Assembly: GCA_023437225.1 (NCBI GenBank) | Contig: JAEZGS010000023.1 | Span: 1 to 64,000 of the forward strand | Direction of reading: 5' to 3' | Length of the DNA stretch: 64,000 nt | Source of the DNA: Bacteroidota bacterium | Lineage (GTDB): Bacteria > Bacteroidota > Bacteroidia > Chitinophagales > Chitinophagaceae | Shown here: positions 42,432-50,717 of the stretch, one piece after another | Numbering within the stretch: position 1 is the stretch's first letter | Layout of the letters: each line of letters opens with the position of its first letter | Position numbers and translations under genes: made by a program | The notes under the pieces: model-generated | What the model was told of the DNA's origin: nothing | The model's database searches: none | What the model saw: the letters and a program-made list of their open reading frames with translations, nothing else

Positions 42432-43082
42432 TTAATACGCTACTGTAAATCGCTGGCGAATGTGCTTCGGATCTTCCACTTCATCTGCGATTGCAACAGC
42501 AAGATCTTCGGCGGATATTATGCTTCGACCCTCTTCGTTCACAACAGGGTTCTCCAAAGCTTTTCTATATGTTCCCTTGCGATTGCCCGACGTACCCTGG
42601 TGCATTTCAATGGCAGGACTTAAGAATGTCCAATCCAATCTGTCTTCTTCTTTCAATATGTTGAGATAATCTCTCGCTGCGAGTGCACCCGGTTTCCATT
42701 CTTCCGGAAATCCTTCGGTATCTACCAATTGTTGTTGGGGTGCGATGTACAAACTACCTGCACCTCCGATAACGATCAATCGCTTTACACGGGATCGCTT
42801 TACTGCTTCCTGTATCGATTGAGATCCTTTCAGAAAATCATCGTATAAATTGGGATTGGTCCATCCTGCATTGAATGAACTGATTACTGCTTCGTGGCCT
42901 GCCAATGCCTCGGACAGCTGATCTACATTGAACACGTCGGCCGATACGGGCGTGACATTATCTGTACGCTCGATTTTCCCTGCATTGCGCGCAATGGCAG
43001 TGACGCGGTGGCCTCTATGCAACAATTCATTTAGTATCGCTTTTCCTACAAACCCGGATGCTCCGATTAATGCTATCTTCAT
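42432..43082 (-). CDS. NmrA/YwnB-like NAD(P)-binding oxidoreductase
   Basis: 216 aa. The N-terminal Rossmann motif is IALIGASGFVGKAI (GxxGxxG), followed by VTAIARNAGKI and a central VKRLIVIGGAGSLY, typical of the atypical SDR group that includes NmrA-like and YwnB-like proteins. Members bind NAD(P)H and act as redox sensors or reductases on small molecules. Its stop codon lies at the deletion junction with the SDR relic; the C-terminus RQRFTVAY looks natural, so the gene itself appears intact. Confidence 0.8.
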   Translation of the reverse strand: MKIALIGASGFVGKAILNELLHRGHRVTAIARNAGKIERTDNVTPVSADVFNVDQLSEALAGHEAVISSFNAGWTNPNLYDDFLKGSQSIQEAVKRSRVKRLIVIGGAGSLYIAPQQQLVDTEGFPEEWKPGALAARDYLNILKEEDRLDWTFLSPAIEMHQGTSGNRKGTYRKALENPVVNEEGRSIISAEDLAVAIADEVEDPKHIRQRFTVAY

Positions 43083-43237
43083 ATGCTCTGTAATTTTGAA
43101 TCACAAAGCTACTGGTATGCATTTCGCAGTAAAATGACATGAGACAAGAAAGGGGCTTGCTTTATGGCAAGAGAAAGCATTGATACAAGTCAATTGCGAA
43201 CATCATAGATATCGATAATTTCAATAAAATATTCGCA

Positions 43238-44515
43238 TTGAAAAAGCACATAGTTATTATTGGCGGCGGTTTTGCGGGAATTAATCTTGTACGGCGACTG
43301 GCGAACGACAGCAGGTTCCAGGTGACGCTGGTCGACCTGAACAATTACAATTTCTTCCCACCACTCCTTTACCAGGTGGCGACAGGTTTCCTCGAAGTGT
43401 CCAATATCAGCTACCCTTTCCGAAAGCTGCTGCAGGGGCGAAGCAACGTTCGGTTCCGCATGGCTGAGCTTGTTGGCATCGTCGCTAACGAGAATAAAGT
43501 GATCCTTTCTACCGGTGAACTCAGTTATGATTACCTGGTGCTGGCAACGGGTACCGAAACAAATTATTTCGGTAATGAAAACGTTCGTAAGAACGCTATT
43601 CCGATGAAAACAGTCGACGACGCATTGGATATGCGTAATCGTTTACTGCTTGCGGCTGAAAAAGCAACGATCACATCTGATCCCGTAGAGCGAAAAAAAT
43701 TATCTACGATAGTCATTGCAGGTGGTGGTCCAACCGGTGTGGAGATCGCGGGTATGCTTGCTGAAATGCGCATGTATATCCTGAAAAAGGATTATCCCGA
43801 ATTCAATCCGGATAACATGACCATCTATCTCGTAGATGGTGCTCCTGTATTGCTTGCACCGATGAGTAAAGAAGCGCAGGACTATGCGTTGGATGCACTT
43901 ACCCGACTGGGTGTCGAAGTGAAGCTTAATAAACTGGTAAAAGATTATGTGGATGATACGGTGATCTTTGCGGATGGAGAAACGATCACAACGAAATTAT
44001 TGTTCTGGACCGCTGGTGTTACTTCGAAAGTATTCGATGGCATACCGAAAGAAAGTTTTGGAAAAGGGAGAAGATTGCTCGTGGATGAATTCAACCAGGT
44101 GCAGGGCTTGCAAAATATATATGCTATAGGTGATACCTGCTTGCAAACTACCGATCCCAACTGGCCGCAGGGACATCCGCAACTGGCGCAGGTAGCGATT
44201 CAACAAGGCACAAACCTCGCGAAGAATTTTCGTTTGATGGAAAAAGGGGAGAAGATGAATGCATTTGCTTACCACGATAAAGGTTCGATGGCAATCATCG
44301 GTCGCAGTAAAGCTGCTGCCGATTTTCCCAAACCGGAGATGCACATCAAAGGTTTCATTGCATGGGCGGCATGGTTATTCGTCCATCTGTTCTCACTGAT
44401 CAATTATCGCAATCGCATCGTAACGATGTACAACTGGACCATATCATACTTCACGCGCGACCAGTCGCTCCGAATGATCATCCGTCCGCGCAAAACCATA
44501 ACCACCAATCAATAA
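43238..44515 (+). CDS. Type II NADH:quinone oxidoreductase (NDH-2)
   Basis: 425 aa. The FAD-binding GxGxxG is IVIIGGGFAGINL (residues 5-17) and the NADH-binding one IVIAGGGPTGVEIAG (about 160-174). Other family marks are NYNFFPPLLYQVATG, LVLATGTETNYFG, IYAIGDTCLQT and QVAIQQGTNLAKN. The C-terminal about 60 residues hold a hydrophobic/amphipathic region (GFIAWAAWLFVHLFSLI) that attaches the enzyme to the inner membrane. NDH-2 passes electrons from NADH to quinone without pumping protons. The start codon is TTG. The next gene follows after 6 bases and encodes a flavin reductase, forming a redox pair. Confidence 0.88.
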   Translation: MKKHIVIIGGGFAGINLVRRLANDSRFQVTLVDLNNYNFFPPLLYQVATGFLEVSNISYPFRKLLQGRSNVRFRMAELVGIVANENKVILSTGELSYDYLVLATGTETNYFGNENVRKNAIPMKTVDDALDMRNRLLLAAEKATITSDPVERKKLSTIVIAGGGPTGVEIAGMLAEMRMYILKKDYPEFNPDNMTIYLVDGAPVLLAPMSKEAQDYALDALTRLGVEVKLNKLVKDYVDDTVIFADGETITTKLLFWTAGVTSKVFDGIPKESFGKGRRLLVDEFNQVQGLQNIYAIGDTCLQTTDPNWPQGHPQLAQVAIQQGTNLAKNFRLMEKGEKMNAFAYHDKGSMAIIGRSKAAADFPKPEMHIKGFIAWAAWLFVHLFSLINYRNRIVTMYNWTISYFTRDQSLRMIIRPRKTITTNQ

Positions 44516-44521
44516 ATTATT

Positions 44522-45175
44522 ATGGAACAGGATAAAAGTCAGCAACCGTTGCGACTGCTCGTCTTCTCGGTGTCATTGAGAGAAGAGTCGTTGAACACGA
44601 GACTTGCGAAACTTGCAAAGAATGTGGTAGAGAAGCATGGTGCCGTTGTGGATTTGGCCGATATGAAAGAATTTGATTGTCCATCTTATGATGGCGATGT
44701 GGAGAAGTCGGATGGAATACCGGCGCCTGCTTCAGCGTTTCGCGATAAACTTTTGGCCAATGATGCATTTATTATCGCGTCGCCAGAATACAATGGATCG
44801 ATGCCGGGAGTGATAAAGAATGCGATAGATTGGGTGTCGAGGTTTCGTCCGCAACCGTTCAATGAAAAGCATGGAATGTTATTGTCCGCATCGCCATCGA
44901 TGGCAGGTGGTAATCGCGGCGTATGGGCTTTACGGGTACCATTCGAACATCTTGGTGCACGCATCTTCCCCGATATGTTTTCTTTGGCAACAGCACACCA
45001 GGCGTTCAATGAAGACGGAACTCTAACGAATGCTGTTCTCGCAAAACGCTTTGAAGATAACCTCGTCGCATTCATGAGCCTTGTTGAAGCAGCGAAACAC
45101 TATCCATGCATGAAGAAAGCATGGGTAGAGTTTCTCGGTGAGAGACCGGATCCAGTGACGGAGAGGGTGGAATGA
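44522..45175 (+). CDS. NADPH-dependent FMN reductase family protein
   Basis: 217 aa with a flavodoxin-like fold. LLVFSVSLREESLNTRLAKL is the phosphate-binding opening loop, and ASPEYNGSMPGVIKNAIDW is the conserved family motif (PEYNGS) that contacts FMN; a third segment LSASPSMAGGNRG fits the usual second flavin loop. These enzymes reduce quinones, azo compounds or chromate with NAD(P)H. It is 6 bases behind the NDH-2 gene and probably co-transcribed. Confidence 0.88.
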   Translation: MEQDKSQQPLRLLVFSVSLREESLNTRLAKLAKNVVEKHGAVVDLADMKEFDCPSYDGDVEKSDGIPAPASAFRDKLLANDAFIIASPEYNGSMPGVIKNAIDWVSRFRPQPFNEKHGMLLSASPSMAGGNRGVWALRVPFEHLGARIFPDMFSLATAHQAFNEDGTLTNAVLAKRFEDNLVAFMSLVEAAKHYPCMKKAWVEFLGERPDPVTERVE

Positions 45176-45218
45176 GCATCAGCGGGCTGCTGGAGCGTCC
45201 CTATACGGGCAAGCGACT

Positions 45219-45496
45219 TCACAGCTTCTTAATTTTTCCCCTCATAGAGATTTCATAGCCAAACGGAAGTCTTTCCCTTTGTATGATTCGAACTATCTCT
45301 TCCCAGTGTTCGATTAACATCTTGATTATTTCCCAATGTTTGTCGGCACCTTTTGTGGGTTTAAGAAAAAAGACGCCTAACCAAACTTCGTTTTAGTTGA
45401 ATAGACATTGATATCGCGGAAATACCCTTTGTTAAGTGAGTTTAATGCGTCGGCAACATACTCAGAAAGGGTTTCATCAAGATATATCTCAATCAT
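45219..45496 (-). pseudogene. PIN-like toxin gene with internal deletion
   Basis: It starts at an ATG overlapping the DUF433 gene's stop (ATGA, 45493-45496). The 5' part reads MIEIYLDETLSEYVADAL and continues to TKTKFG, then TAG. In another frame the 3' part resumes with VFFLKPTKGADKHWEIIKM and ends EISMRGKIKKL before TGA at 45219. PIN-like toxins of this type (IYLDENLSEYVA...) normally have about 55-60 more residues between these pieces, including further catalytic acids, so part of the active site is missing. The partner gene upstream is intact, leaving an orphan antitoxin-like gene. Confidence 0.75.
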
Positions 45497-46164
45497 GCGA
45501 CTTTGCGTTTACAGAAAGCAATAGCATCATTGACCTGCTCCTCTGTAAGATCGTACAAGATTGCAATAGTAGACTTTGGTTCGTTGCTTTCATACATGGA
45601 GAAAACGCTGGTGGCATTCACATTGGTGCCTTGAATAACGGGCTGTCCAAATTGGTGGCGAGGATCGACCACTATGGAATGTTCTTTACCTAAAGGCCAA
45701 AACCTGCATGCAAGTGTATCGCTTGAAAAGTCAATCTTCTTCACAAATTCTTTAATCAACTTATGAATTACTATTTGGTTGCTCTTGTCAGCGTGCACCC
45801 ATGTATCGCCTCCAACTTCATATAAGATTTCCTTCTTGCTTACTAGTAGTTTGTGTGATGCAAACGGGTAAGGTGTTTTTAATTCCTTGCTCATTTGCTT
45901 ATGAGCTTCCAGTATTTTCCCGGCACTAATTCTATTTTCTCTCAACTTGTAGAAAACATAGAACTCGATGAGTGTAAGGAAATTGGTTCCTGTATCGCGG
46001 CCTTCTCCCCAGGAATACCTCTTTTTATTTCCGCCTAATCTTTGATCATAGAAGTCTGTCAACCACCTTCTGACCTTGGACGGTGGTAATTGCAGAATGA
46101 GTGCTAAATCTGGAACTGTATAAATTCCTTCCCCAAGTTTAATATGGTTTCTTTCCAAAGTCAC
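45493..46164 (-). CDS. DUF433-domain antitoxin-like protein
   Basis: 223 aa. The N-terminal part has a MerR-like helix-turn-helix opening (GIYTVPDLALILQLPPSKVRRWL) and a helical middle. The C-terminal about 60 residues are a DUF433 domain (HQFGQPVIQGTNVNATSVF, then AILYDLTEEQVNDAIAFC). DUF433 proteins are usually the antitoxin and DNA-binding partner of PIN-like (VapC-fold) toxins. The downstream toxin gene, coupled by a 4-base overlap, is broken. A terminator at 46204-46231 separates this gene from the OMP gene upstream. Confidence 0.8.
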   Translation of the reverse strand: MTLERNHIKLGEGIYTVPDLALILQLPPSKVRRWLTDFYDQRLGGNKKRYSWGEGRDTGTNFLTLIEFYVFYKLRENRISAGKILEAHKQMSKELKTPYPFASHKLLVSKKEILYEVGGDTWVHADKSNQIVIHKLIKEFVKKIDFSSDTLACRFWPLGKEHSIVVDPRHQFGQPVIQGTNVNATSVFSMYESNEPKSTIAILYDLTEEQVNDAIAFCKRKVA

Positions 46165-46203
46165 TTACTCGAATCTATTTAAAAAAAGGTGGTGTAATTT
46201 ACG

Positions 46204-46231
46204 AAAAAGCCCGGCACTTCCCGGGCTTTTG
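46204..46231. terminator. Rho-independent terminator
   Basis: AAAAGCCCGG, loop CACTTC, CCGGGCTTTT: a 10-bp perfect stem directly downstream of the minus-strand outer-membrane-protein gene. Confidence 0.85.
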
Positions 46232-46244
46232 AAATTCTGTGTTA

Positions 46245-46820
46245 TCATTTACTCAAGTGTATCTGGAATCCCACTTTCACCTGGAATGTGCGCATGTTCG
46301 TCCATGTATCAAGGTTTTTGTATTGATGATATCCTGCAAGTACTTCAAGTCCGACGTTCTTGCTTAAAAATACCTCCGGTCCAAGCAAAGCTTCATATTG
46401 CAGATACTTGTTTCGATAATCCGTTGATCCGTTAGTTTTGAAAGATGCCCTATAATACACGGCATTGGCCTCTACCAGGAAGTTTACCTTTTTATTATCC
46501 GGAAGAATATAATACCTGGCAAAAGGGCCGACGCCAAAATCAGTAGTGAAGTGTTTTGATTTGCCCCCGTTTCCAACATTAAGGGTTGTCTTGGAGAATC
46601 GCCCATCTAGCTTCACACCAACGCAAACACGGTCCCATGGAAAATAGCCAACGTTGGAGGACAGAAGCAAATTTTGTTTCATTTGACCATCGCCTTGATA
46701 TCCCAATTCTTTAGAGTAATTAAAGTTCCCTCCAATTAACCATGTCTTCTTCGATAACTGTGCGGATGATGATAGCGATAGTACGACGAGTACTAGGAAT
46801 GCGGAGAGTTTAAGTTTCAT
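46245..46820 (-). CDS. Outer-membrane beta-barrel protein
   Basis: 191 aa. A signal peptide ends at SSSAQ. The mature protein is a series of alternating strands with aromatic girdles (TWLIGGNFNYSKE, VGPFARYYIL, FLVEANAVYYRAS, VGLEVLAGYHQYKN, FQVKVGFQIHLSK), consistent with an eight-stranded OmpX/OMP_b-brl type barrel. It may be structural or a small porin; no ligand is evident. Transcription ends at the hairpin at 46204-46231. Confidence 0.75.
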   Translation of the reverse strand: MKLKLSAFLVLVVLSLSSSAQLSKKTWLIGGNFNYSKELGYQGDGQMKQNLLLSSNVGYFPWDRVCVGVKLDGRFSKTTLNVGNGGKSKHFTTDFGVGPFARYYILPDNKKVNFLVEANAVYYRASFKTNGSTDYRNKYLQYEALLGPEVFLSKNVGLEVLAGYHQYKNLDTWTNMRTFQVKVGFQIHLSK

Positions 46821-47288
46821 CTACTTTAAGTTTAGGGTGTATGGAAAAAAGTACAAGCCTAATGTCTTAAAGATCAATCGCCGATGAAAATTCAGCGTCT
46901 AAAAGTTTCACTAAATAGTATTGACATAAGAGTTTGTATATATCTTTTCTATAAGTGTTGCGCGTAACTCCGTTTTAATACTGTGGCCGTATGTCTTTGG
47001 TAACAGACGCCTTATCCCTACCTGATGAAAGCTGCCAAAAGGCTCCTGCAGGTATTTCATTATAGGTGATTTTAAAATCTCAAGGTGCAATAAGTTCAGA
47101 CGATATACATGCAGATGGTTACCTAACCTTTTTTGAATTGTGTGTTGACAAGTGACATGGTGTGTCCCGACAAATACGTGTGTATCCACGATTATGCAAC
47201 CGTGTTTTACCTAATTTTGGGAAGGATTTATTCCAAATTACGCTATAGAAGCCTACGCAGATCTGTTGAATATTTATTAAATTTGGGC
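46821..47288. other. Intergenic stretch
   Basis: No gene is supported. A minus-strand frame (46911-47189) and an upstream in-frame extension of the DUF2188 gene (from 47133) are present but have poor coding texture. The stretch should hold divergent promoters for the OMP gene and the DUF2188 gene. Confidence 0.4.
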
Positions 47289-47558
47289 ATGTTGAGAAAA
47301 GCATTGTATACGAAGAAACTTGGCAAAGAAGTGGCCAATAGAGCGAAGGGCGGCATCGTAGGCAAATACCATGTAATTCCATCAAAAGCTGATAAATGGG
47401 GCGTTGTCTCAGAGGGTAGCGTTAAACCAATCAAAGCGTTTCGAACAAAAGCTGCTGCAGTAACATACATCAAAAAGCGTGCTGCGTCTTCCCAGATTGC
47501 TGAGGTTGTGATACACAGTCCAAGCGGACAAATTTTGGATACGGTATCATTCAAGTAA
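47289..47558 (+). CDS. DUF2188 small protein
   Basis: 89 aa from the ATG at 47289. The frame also opens at 47133, but that upstream part is low quality and the family is short. It has the DUF2188 pattern: GKYHVIPSKADKWGVVSEGS, KAFRTKAAAVTYIK and the closing VVIHSPSGQI. DUF2188 is a double-stranded-RBD-like alpha/beta fold of unknown role. It is followed after 12 bases by a defence-island-type protein gene, and the two form a likely pair. Confidence 0.7.
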   Translation: MLRKALYTKKLGKEVANRAKGGIVGKYHVIPSKADKWGVVSEGSVKPIKAFRTKAAAVTYIKKRAASSQIAEVVIHSPSGQILDTVSFK

Positions 47559-47570
47559 GAGTTTTTGAAA

Positions 47571-48188
47571 ATGGCATTCGATTCAAACGTATTTGTTAAT
47601 TGCCCGTTCGATAATGCATACAGCCCACTACTTCGACCCTTACTTTTCACCATTTTGTATTTCAATCTCAATCCAATCATATCTCAAAATCAGTCATCCT
47701 CTAACATTCGGATAAATCAAATTAAAAAATTCATCAAAGATTCCAAATACGGAATTCATGATTTGTCGAGATGTAAACCGATGAAAAAGAATGACCTACC
47801 TAGATTCAATATGCCATATGAGCTCGGACTGGACGTAGGGTGTGCTGAATATGGCAGCAAAAAATATCGAGAAAAGAAAATTCTGATACTCGAAACAAAT
47901 AAATACCATTATCAGAAGGTCCTGTCGGACATTGCCGGGCAAGACATTGAGAATCATGACGACGATCCGGCAACTTTGGTTCGTAAGGTCAGAAACTGGT
48001 TTTCCGCAATTGATCAGTCAAATTCGTATCCCAGCGGTAACGAAATTTGGATAGCATACAATCAGTTCTATGCTGATCTAACAAGGACCCTGACTTCTAA
48101 GGGGTTTACTGCTCAGGAGATTAGTGAAATGCCGACTAGTGACTTCATTAAATTTGCGAAACAGTGGATTGAGAAATTTAGGCAGTAA
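47571..48188 (+). CDS. Putative TIR/SLOG-like nucleotide-processing-fold protein
   Basis: 205 aa from the ATG at 47571; a TTG at 47565 is less likely. It has the strings FVNCPFDNAYSPLLRP, SKYGIHDLSRCK and FNMPYELGLDVG with ILILETNKYHYQK. This order (strand 1 with N-C-P-F-D, a central S-x-Y-x-I-H-D-L-S, then MP-F/Y-ELG) is common in a family seen in accessory regions. By layout it resembles TIR or nucleoside-deoxyribosyltransferase-like folds, where a Glu in ELG would be catalytic. The last 70 residues are helical. I cannot name a tested function; the fold is inferred. Confidence 0.55.
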   Translation: MAFDSNVFVNCPFDNAYSPLLRPLLFTILYFNLNPIISQNQSSSNIRINQIKKFIKDSKYGIHDLSRCKPMKKNDLPRFNMPYELGLDVGCAEYGSKKYREKKILILETNKYHYQKVLSDIAGQDIENHDDDPATLVRKVRNWFSAIDQSNSYPSGNEIWIAYNQFYADLTRTLTSKGFTAQEISEMPTSDFIKFAKQWIEKFRQ

Positions 48189-48226
48189 CGTTTACTGCCT
48201 TAGGCTTAGAACTGACCGCCGATTAT

Positions 48227-49465
48227 CTACTCTCCCACCAACCTCGACCTATATCCACTCAACCCATAAAAGATCAGATAAGCATAACACAACACGGGCA
48301 TCATGAATGCTACGCTCCAGCTGTAATGATCGATCAGCGATCCCTGTGCATACGAGATAACTGCACCGCCAACAATGGCTGACGATAACAATCCCGATGC
48401 CTGTGTTGTATAATGTCCAAGTCCTTTTACCGATAAAGAAAAGATCACTGCAAACATTACCGAATTACACAAACCAATTGCTACCATCGCCCATACCGAA
48501 GTGAGCCCCGTAGTGCTGATGGAAATCAAAACGAGTGCTATCGCCACAAAAGAAAGTATTGCCAGTAATCTCTGAGGTGCAACATACTTCAACACCACAG
48601 CCCCAATGAACCTGCCGACCAACATACCGCCCCAATAGAACGATAGATAAAAGCTCGCGGATGCATCGGCGATGTTCAACCGGTCGGCAATATAATTCGT
48701 AAGAAAAGTTCCAATCGCTACCTCTGCTCCCACATAGCAGAATATGCCAATGATCCCAAAGTTAAGATTCCTGAACCGGAAGATGGACGACTTCTTCGTT
48801 TCAACAGCTTCCTGTGGTGCATTTGCAAACCTCGGCAGCTTCAACATGTACACGGCTATACCAATCAACAACAACGTCGCGGCAATGAACATATATGGTA
48901 TCACCACAGCTTCGCTGGAAGCGTTTGACTCTTCGAGTCGCGATAAAATGAAATATCCGCCCACTATCGGGCCCGAGGTTGTCCCCAATGACCCTATCCC
49001 TTGTATGAGCGTCAATCGCGATGCTGCGGTCTTTGGTGAGCCTAAAATCGTGATATACGGATTCGCCGACACCTGCAACAGGACGATGCCGATGGCTACA
49101 ATGAACAGCGCCGCCAAAAACAATTCATAAGTGTGATATGCCGATGCGGGCCAGAACAAAAACGCTCCCAGTGATGCAATGATGAAACCACAAACCATTC
49201 CTGCATTATACCCGATCCGCCCAACGAGTCGCCCTGCGGGGATCGACATGAACAGGTAGGTGAGGAAGAAATAGAATTGCACCAGCGAGGATTGCGAATA
49301 GCTTAATGTAAAACCCGCTTTAAAAAACGGTACAAGGGAATCGTTCATCACCGTGATGAAGCCCATCATAAAATATAACACGGCGAGACTGATCAATGCA
49401 GGTGTGTAGTTGGTCTTTCCTTCCTGCTGCATAACCGGAGCCTCTAATGTGGAGATCATTGCCAT
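48227..49465 (-). CDS. FucP-like MFS sugar:proton symporter
   Basis: 412 aa with 12 hydrophobic helices. The opening ALISLAVLYFMMGFITVMNDSLVP and the cytoplasmic loop AGRLVGRIGYNAG match the fucose/glucose permease branch of the major facilitator superfamily. It would import a monosaccharide across the inner membrane. It is the last gene of the sugar-utilisation operon, 23 bases after the ROK regulator gene. The substrate could be an N-acetylhexosamine or another product of the operon's enzymes; sequence alone does not decide. Confidence 0.85.
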   Translation of the reverse strand: MAMISTLEAPVMQQEGKTNYTPALISLAVLYFMMGFITVMNDSLVPFFKAGFTLSYSQSSLVQFYFFLTYLFMSIPAGRLVGRIGYNAGMVCGFIIASLGAFLFWPASAYHTYELFLAALFIVAIGIVLLQVSANPYITILGSPKTAASRLTLIQGIGSLGTTSGPIVGGYFILSRLEESNASSEAVVIPYMFIAATLLLIGIAVYMLKLPRFANAPQEAVETKKSSIFRFRNLNFGIIGIFCYVGAEVAIGTFLTNYIADRLNIADASASFYLSFYWGGMLVGRFIGAVVLKYVAPQRLLAILSFVAIALVLISISTTGLTSVWAMVAIGLCNSVMFAVIFSLSVKGLGHYTTQASGLLSSAIVGGAVISYAQGSLIDHYSWSVAFMMPVLCYAYLIFYGLSGYRSRLVGE

Positions 49466-49488
49466 AATTAGTCGTTTACGTTTTTAGA

Positions 49489-50706
49489 TCAGGGGCGAAG
49501 GAGTTTGTTTCTTGCTATCAAACTTCCTCCTATAACACCGGCCTTTTCGCCGAGTTCTGATATTACCAGTTTAGTATCGTTATTTACCAGGCTTAATGAA
49601 AATTTGTTCAATGCACTTTTAATGGGCAAATAAATGTATTCCGATGTCGCTGCCAGTGAACCTCCAATGATCACCATCTCCGGATTGAAAATATTGATGA
49701 GTGTGGCCGCGCCTCGCCCGATCTTTTCGCCAATCACTGCGAGCGTATCGATCGATAACATATCTTCTTTATTCGCTGCCTCAATGATATCGTTCAGTCG
49801 GATCTCTTTCTTTGTATTAACCGATGTCTGCACGCCCTTCGCTACCTCATCCATGAACAGCGATATCAATGCACGTCCCGATGCTTCGGTTTCAAAACAT
49901 CCTTTCTTACCACAATGACAAATAATCTCATTATTGAAAAAGGGCACGTGGCCGATCTCTCCGCTGAATCCGGAGCGACCGTAATACATCTTACCGTTCA
50001 CCAATATACCCAGACCAATACCATAGTCGAGGTTGAGGAATAATACGTTCCTTTCGTTCTTGAGCTTTCCTTTTGTAAACTCGCCATATGCCATGGCTCG
50101 CGAATCGTTCTCGATAAAACATCTAATCCCAATACCTCTTTCAAGGATATTTACAATCGGCTCTTCAGTGAAGTGAAAAAAACTGTGACTGATGCCACGA
50201 ACGGAATCAATCCTTCCTCCAAGATTGATACAAAGGGCAAGTATCTTCTCTGAATCAACGGGCGCCGATTTGATAAAGGTCTTAATGAGCTTGATCAACT
50301 TATTGAGAGCGGCCTCATTGTTTTCAAGGAGATAAGGCATCTTCATATTAACCGTTACCAGGTTCTTTTGAAAATCAAGTAAGCCGATGTTGACATAATA
50401 CTGGCGAACATCTACGCCAATGAAAAAACAGGATTCGGCTACAAGACCATAGATGCTTGCCGGCCTGCCACCATTGGAGTCAACCTTGCCATAATCTTTG
50501 ATGAGTCCTTCCGCAATCAGTTCATTAACGAGTATCGATGTAGTCGGGGTACTTATGTTGAGGGCCTGCGCCAGTTCTGCAAGGATCGTTTCGCCGTTCC
50601 TGTCGATGTAGTTAATGATCTTTCTTTTGCGCGACTTCTTCTTCAGGGCTACTCCTGTTTCGGTTCCGTCAGAAAAGAAGTCGTATTGAATGTTCTGTTT
50701 GGCCAT
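49489..50706 (-). CDS. ROK-family transcriptional regulator
   Basis: 405 aa. The first about 80 residues are a winged helix (GETILAELAQALNISTPTTSILVNELIAEGLI). Then follows the ROK sugar-kinase fold: FLNLDYGIGLGILVNGK and the family zinc motif ICHCGKKGCFETEASG (CxCGxxGCxE) after SGEIGHVPF. The combination with an HTH domain marks an NagC/Mlc/XylR-type repressor that responds to a sugar or sugar phosphate. It lies inside the operon it probably controls. A 10-bp palindrome at 60152-60161 is a candidate operator. Confidence 0.88.
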   Translation of the reverse strand: MAKQNIQYDFFSDGTETGVALKKKSRKRKIINYIDRNGETILAELAQALNISTPTTSILVNELIAEGLIKDYGKVDSNGGRPASIYGLVAESCFFIGVDVRQYYVNIGLLDFQKNLVTVNMKMPYLLENNEAALNKLIKLIKTFIKSAPVDSEKILALCINLGGRIDSVRGISHSFFHFTEEPIVNILERGIGIRCFIENDSRAMAYGEFTKGKLKNERNVLFLNLDYGIGLGILVNGKMYYGRSGFSGEIGHVPFFNNEIICHCGKKGCFETEASGRALISLFMDEVAKGVQTSVNTKKEIRLNDIIEAANKEDMLSIDTLAVIGEKIGRGAATLINIFNPEMVIIGGSLAATSEYIYLPIKSALNKFSLSLVNNDTKLVISELGEKAGVIGGSLIARNKLLRP

Positions 50707-50717
50707 ACGCGAAAAAA

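Noticed and set aside
47133..47288. N-terminal extension of the DUF2188 protein
   Set aside because: The extension has poor coding texture and the family is short; the ATG at 47289 is better.
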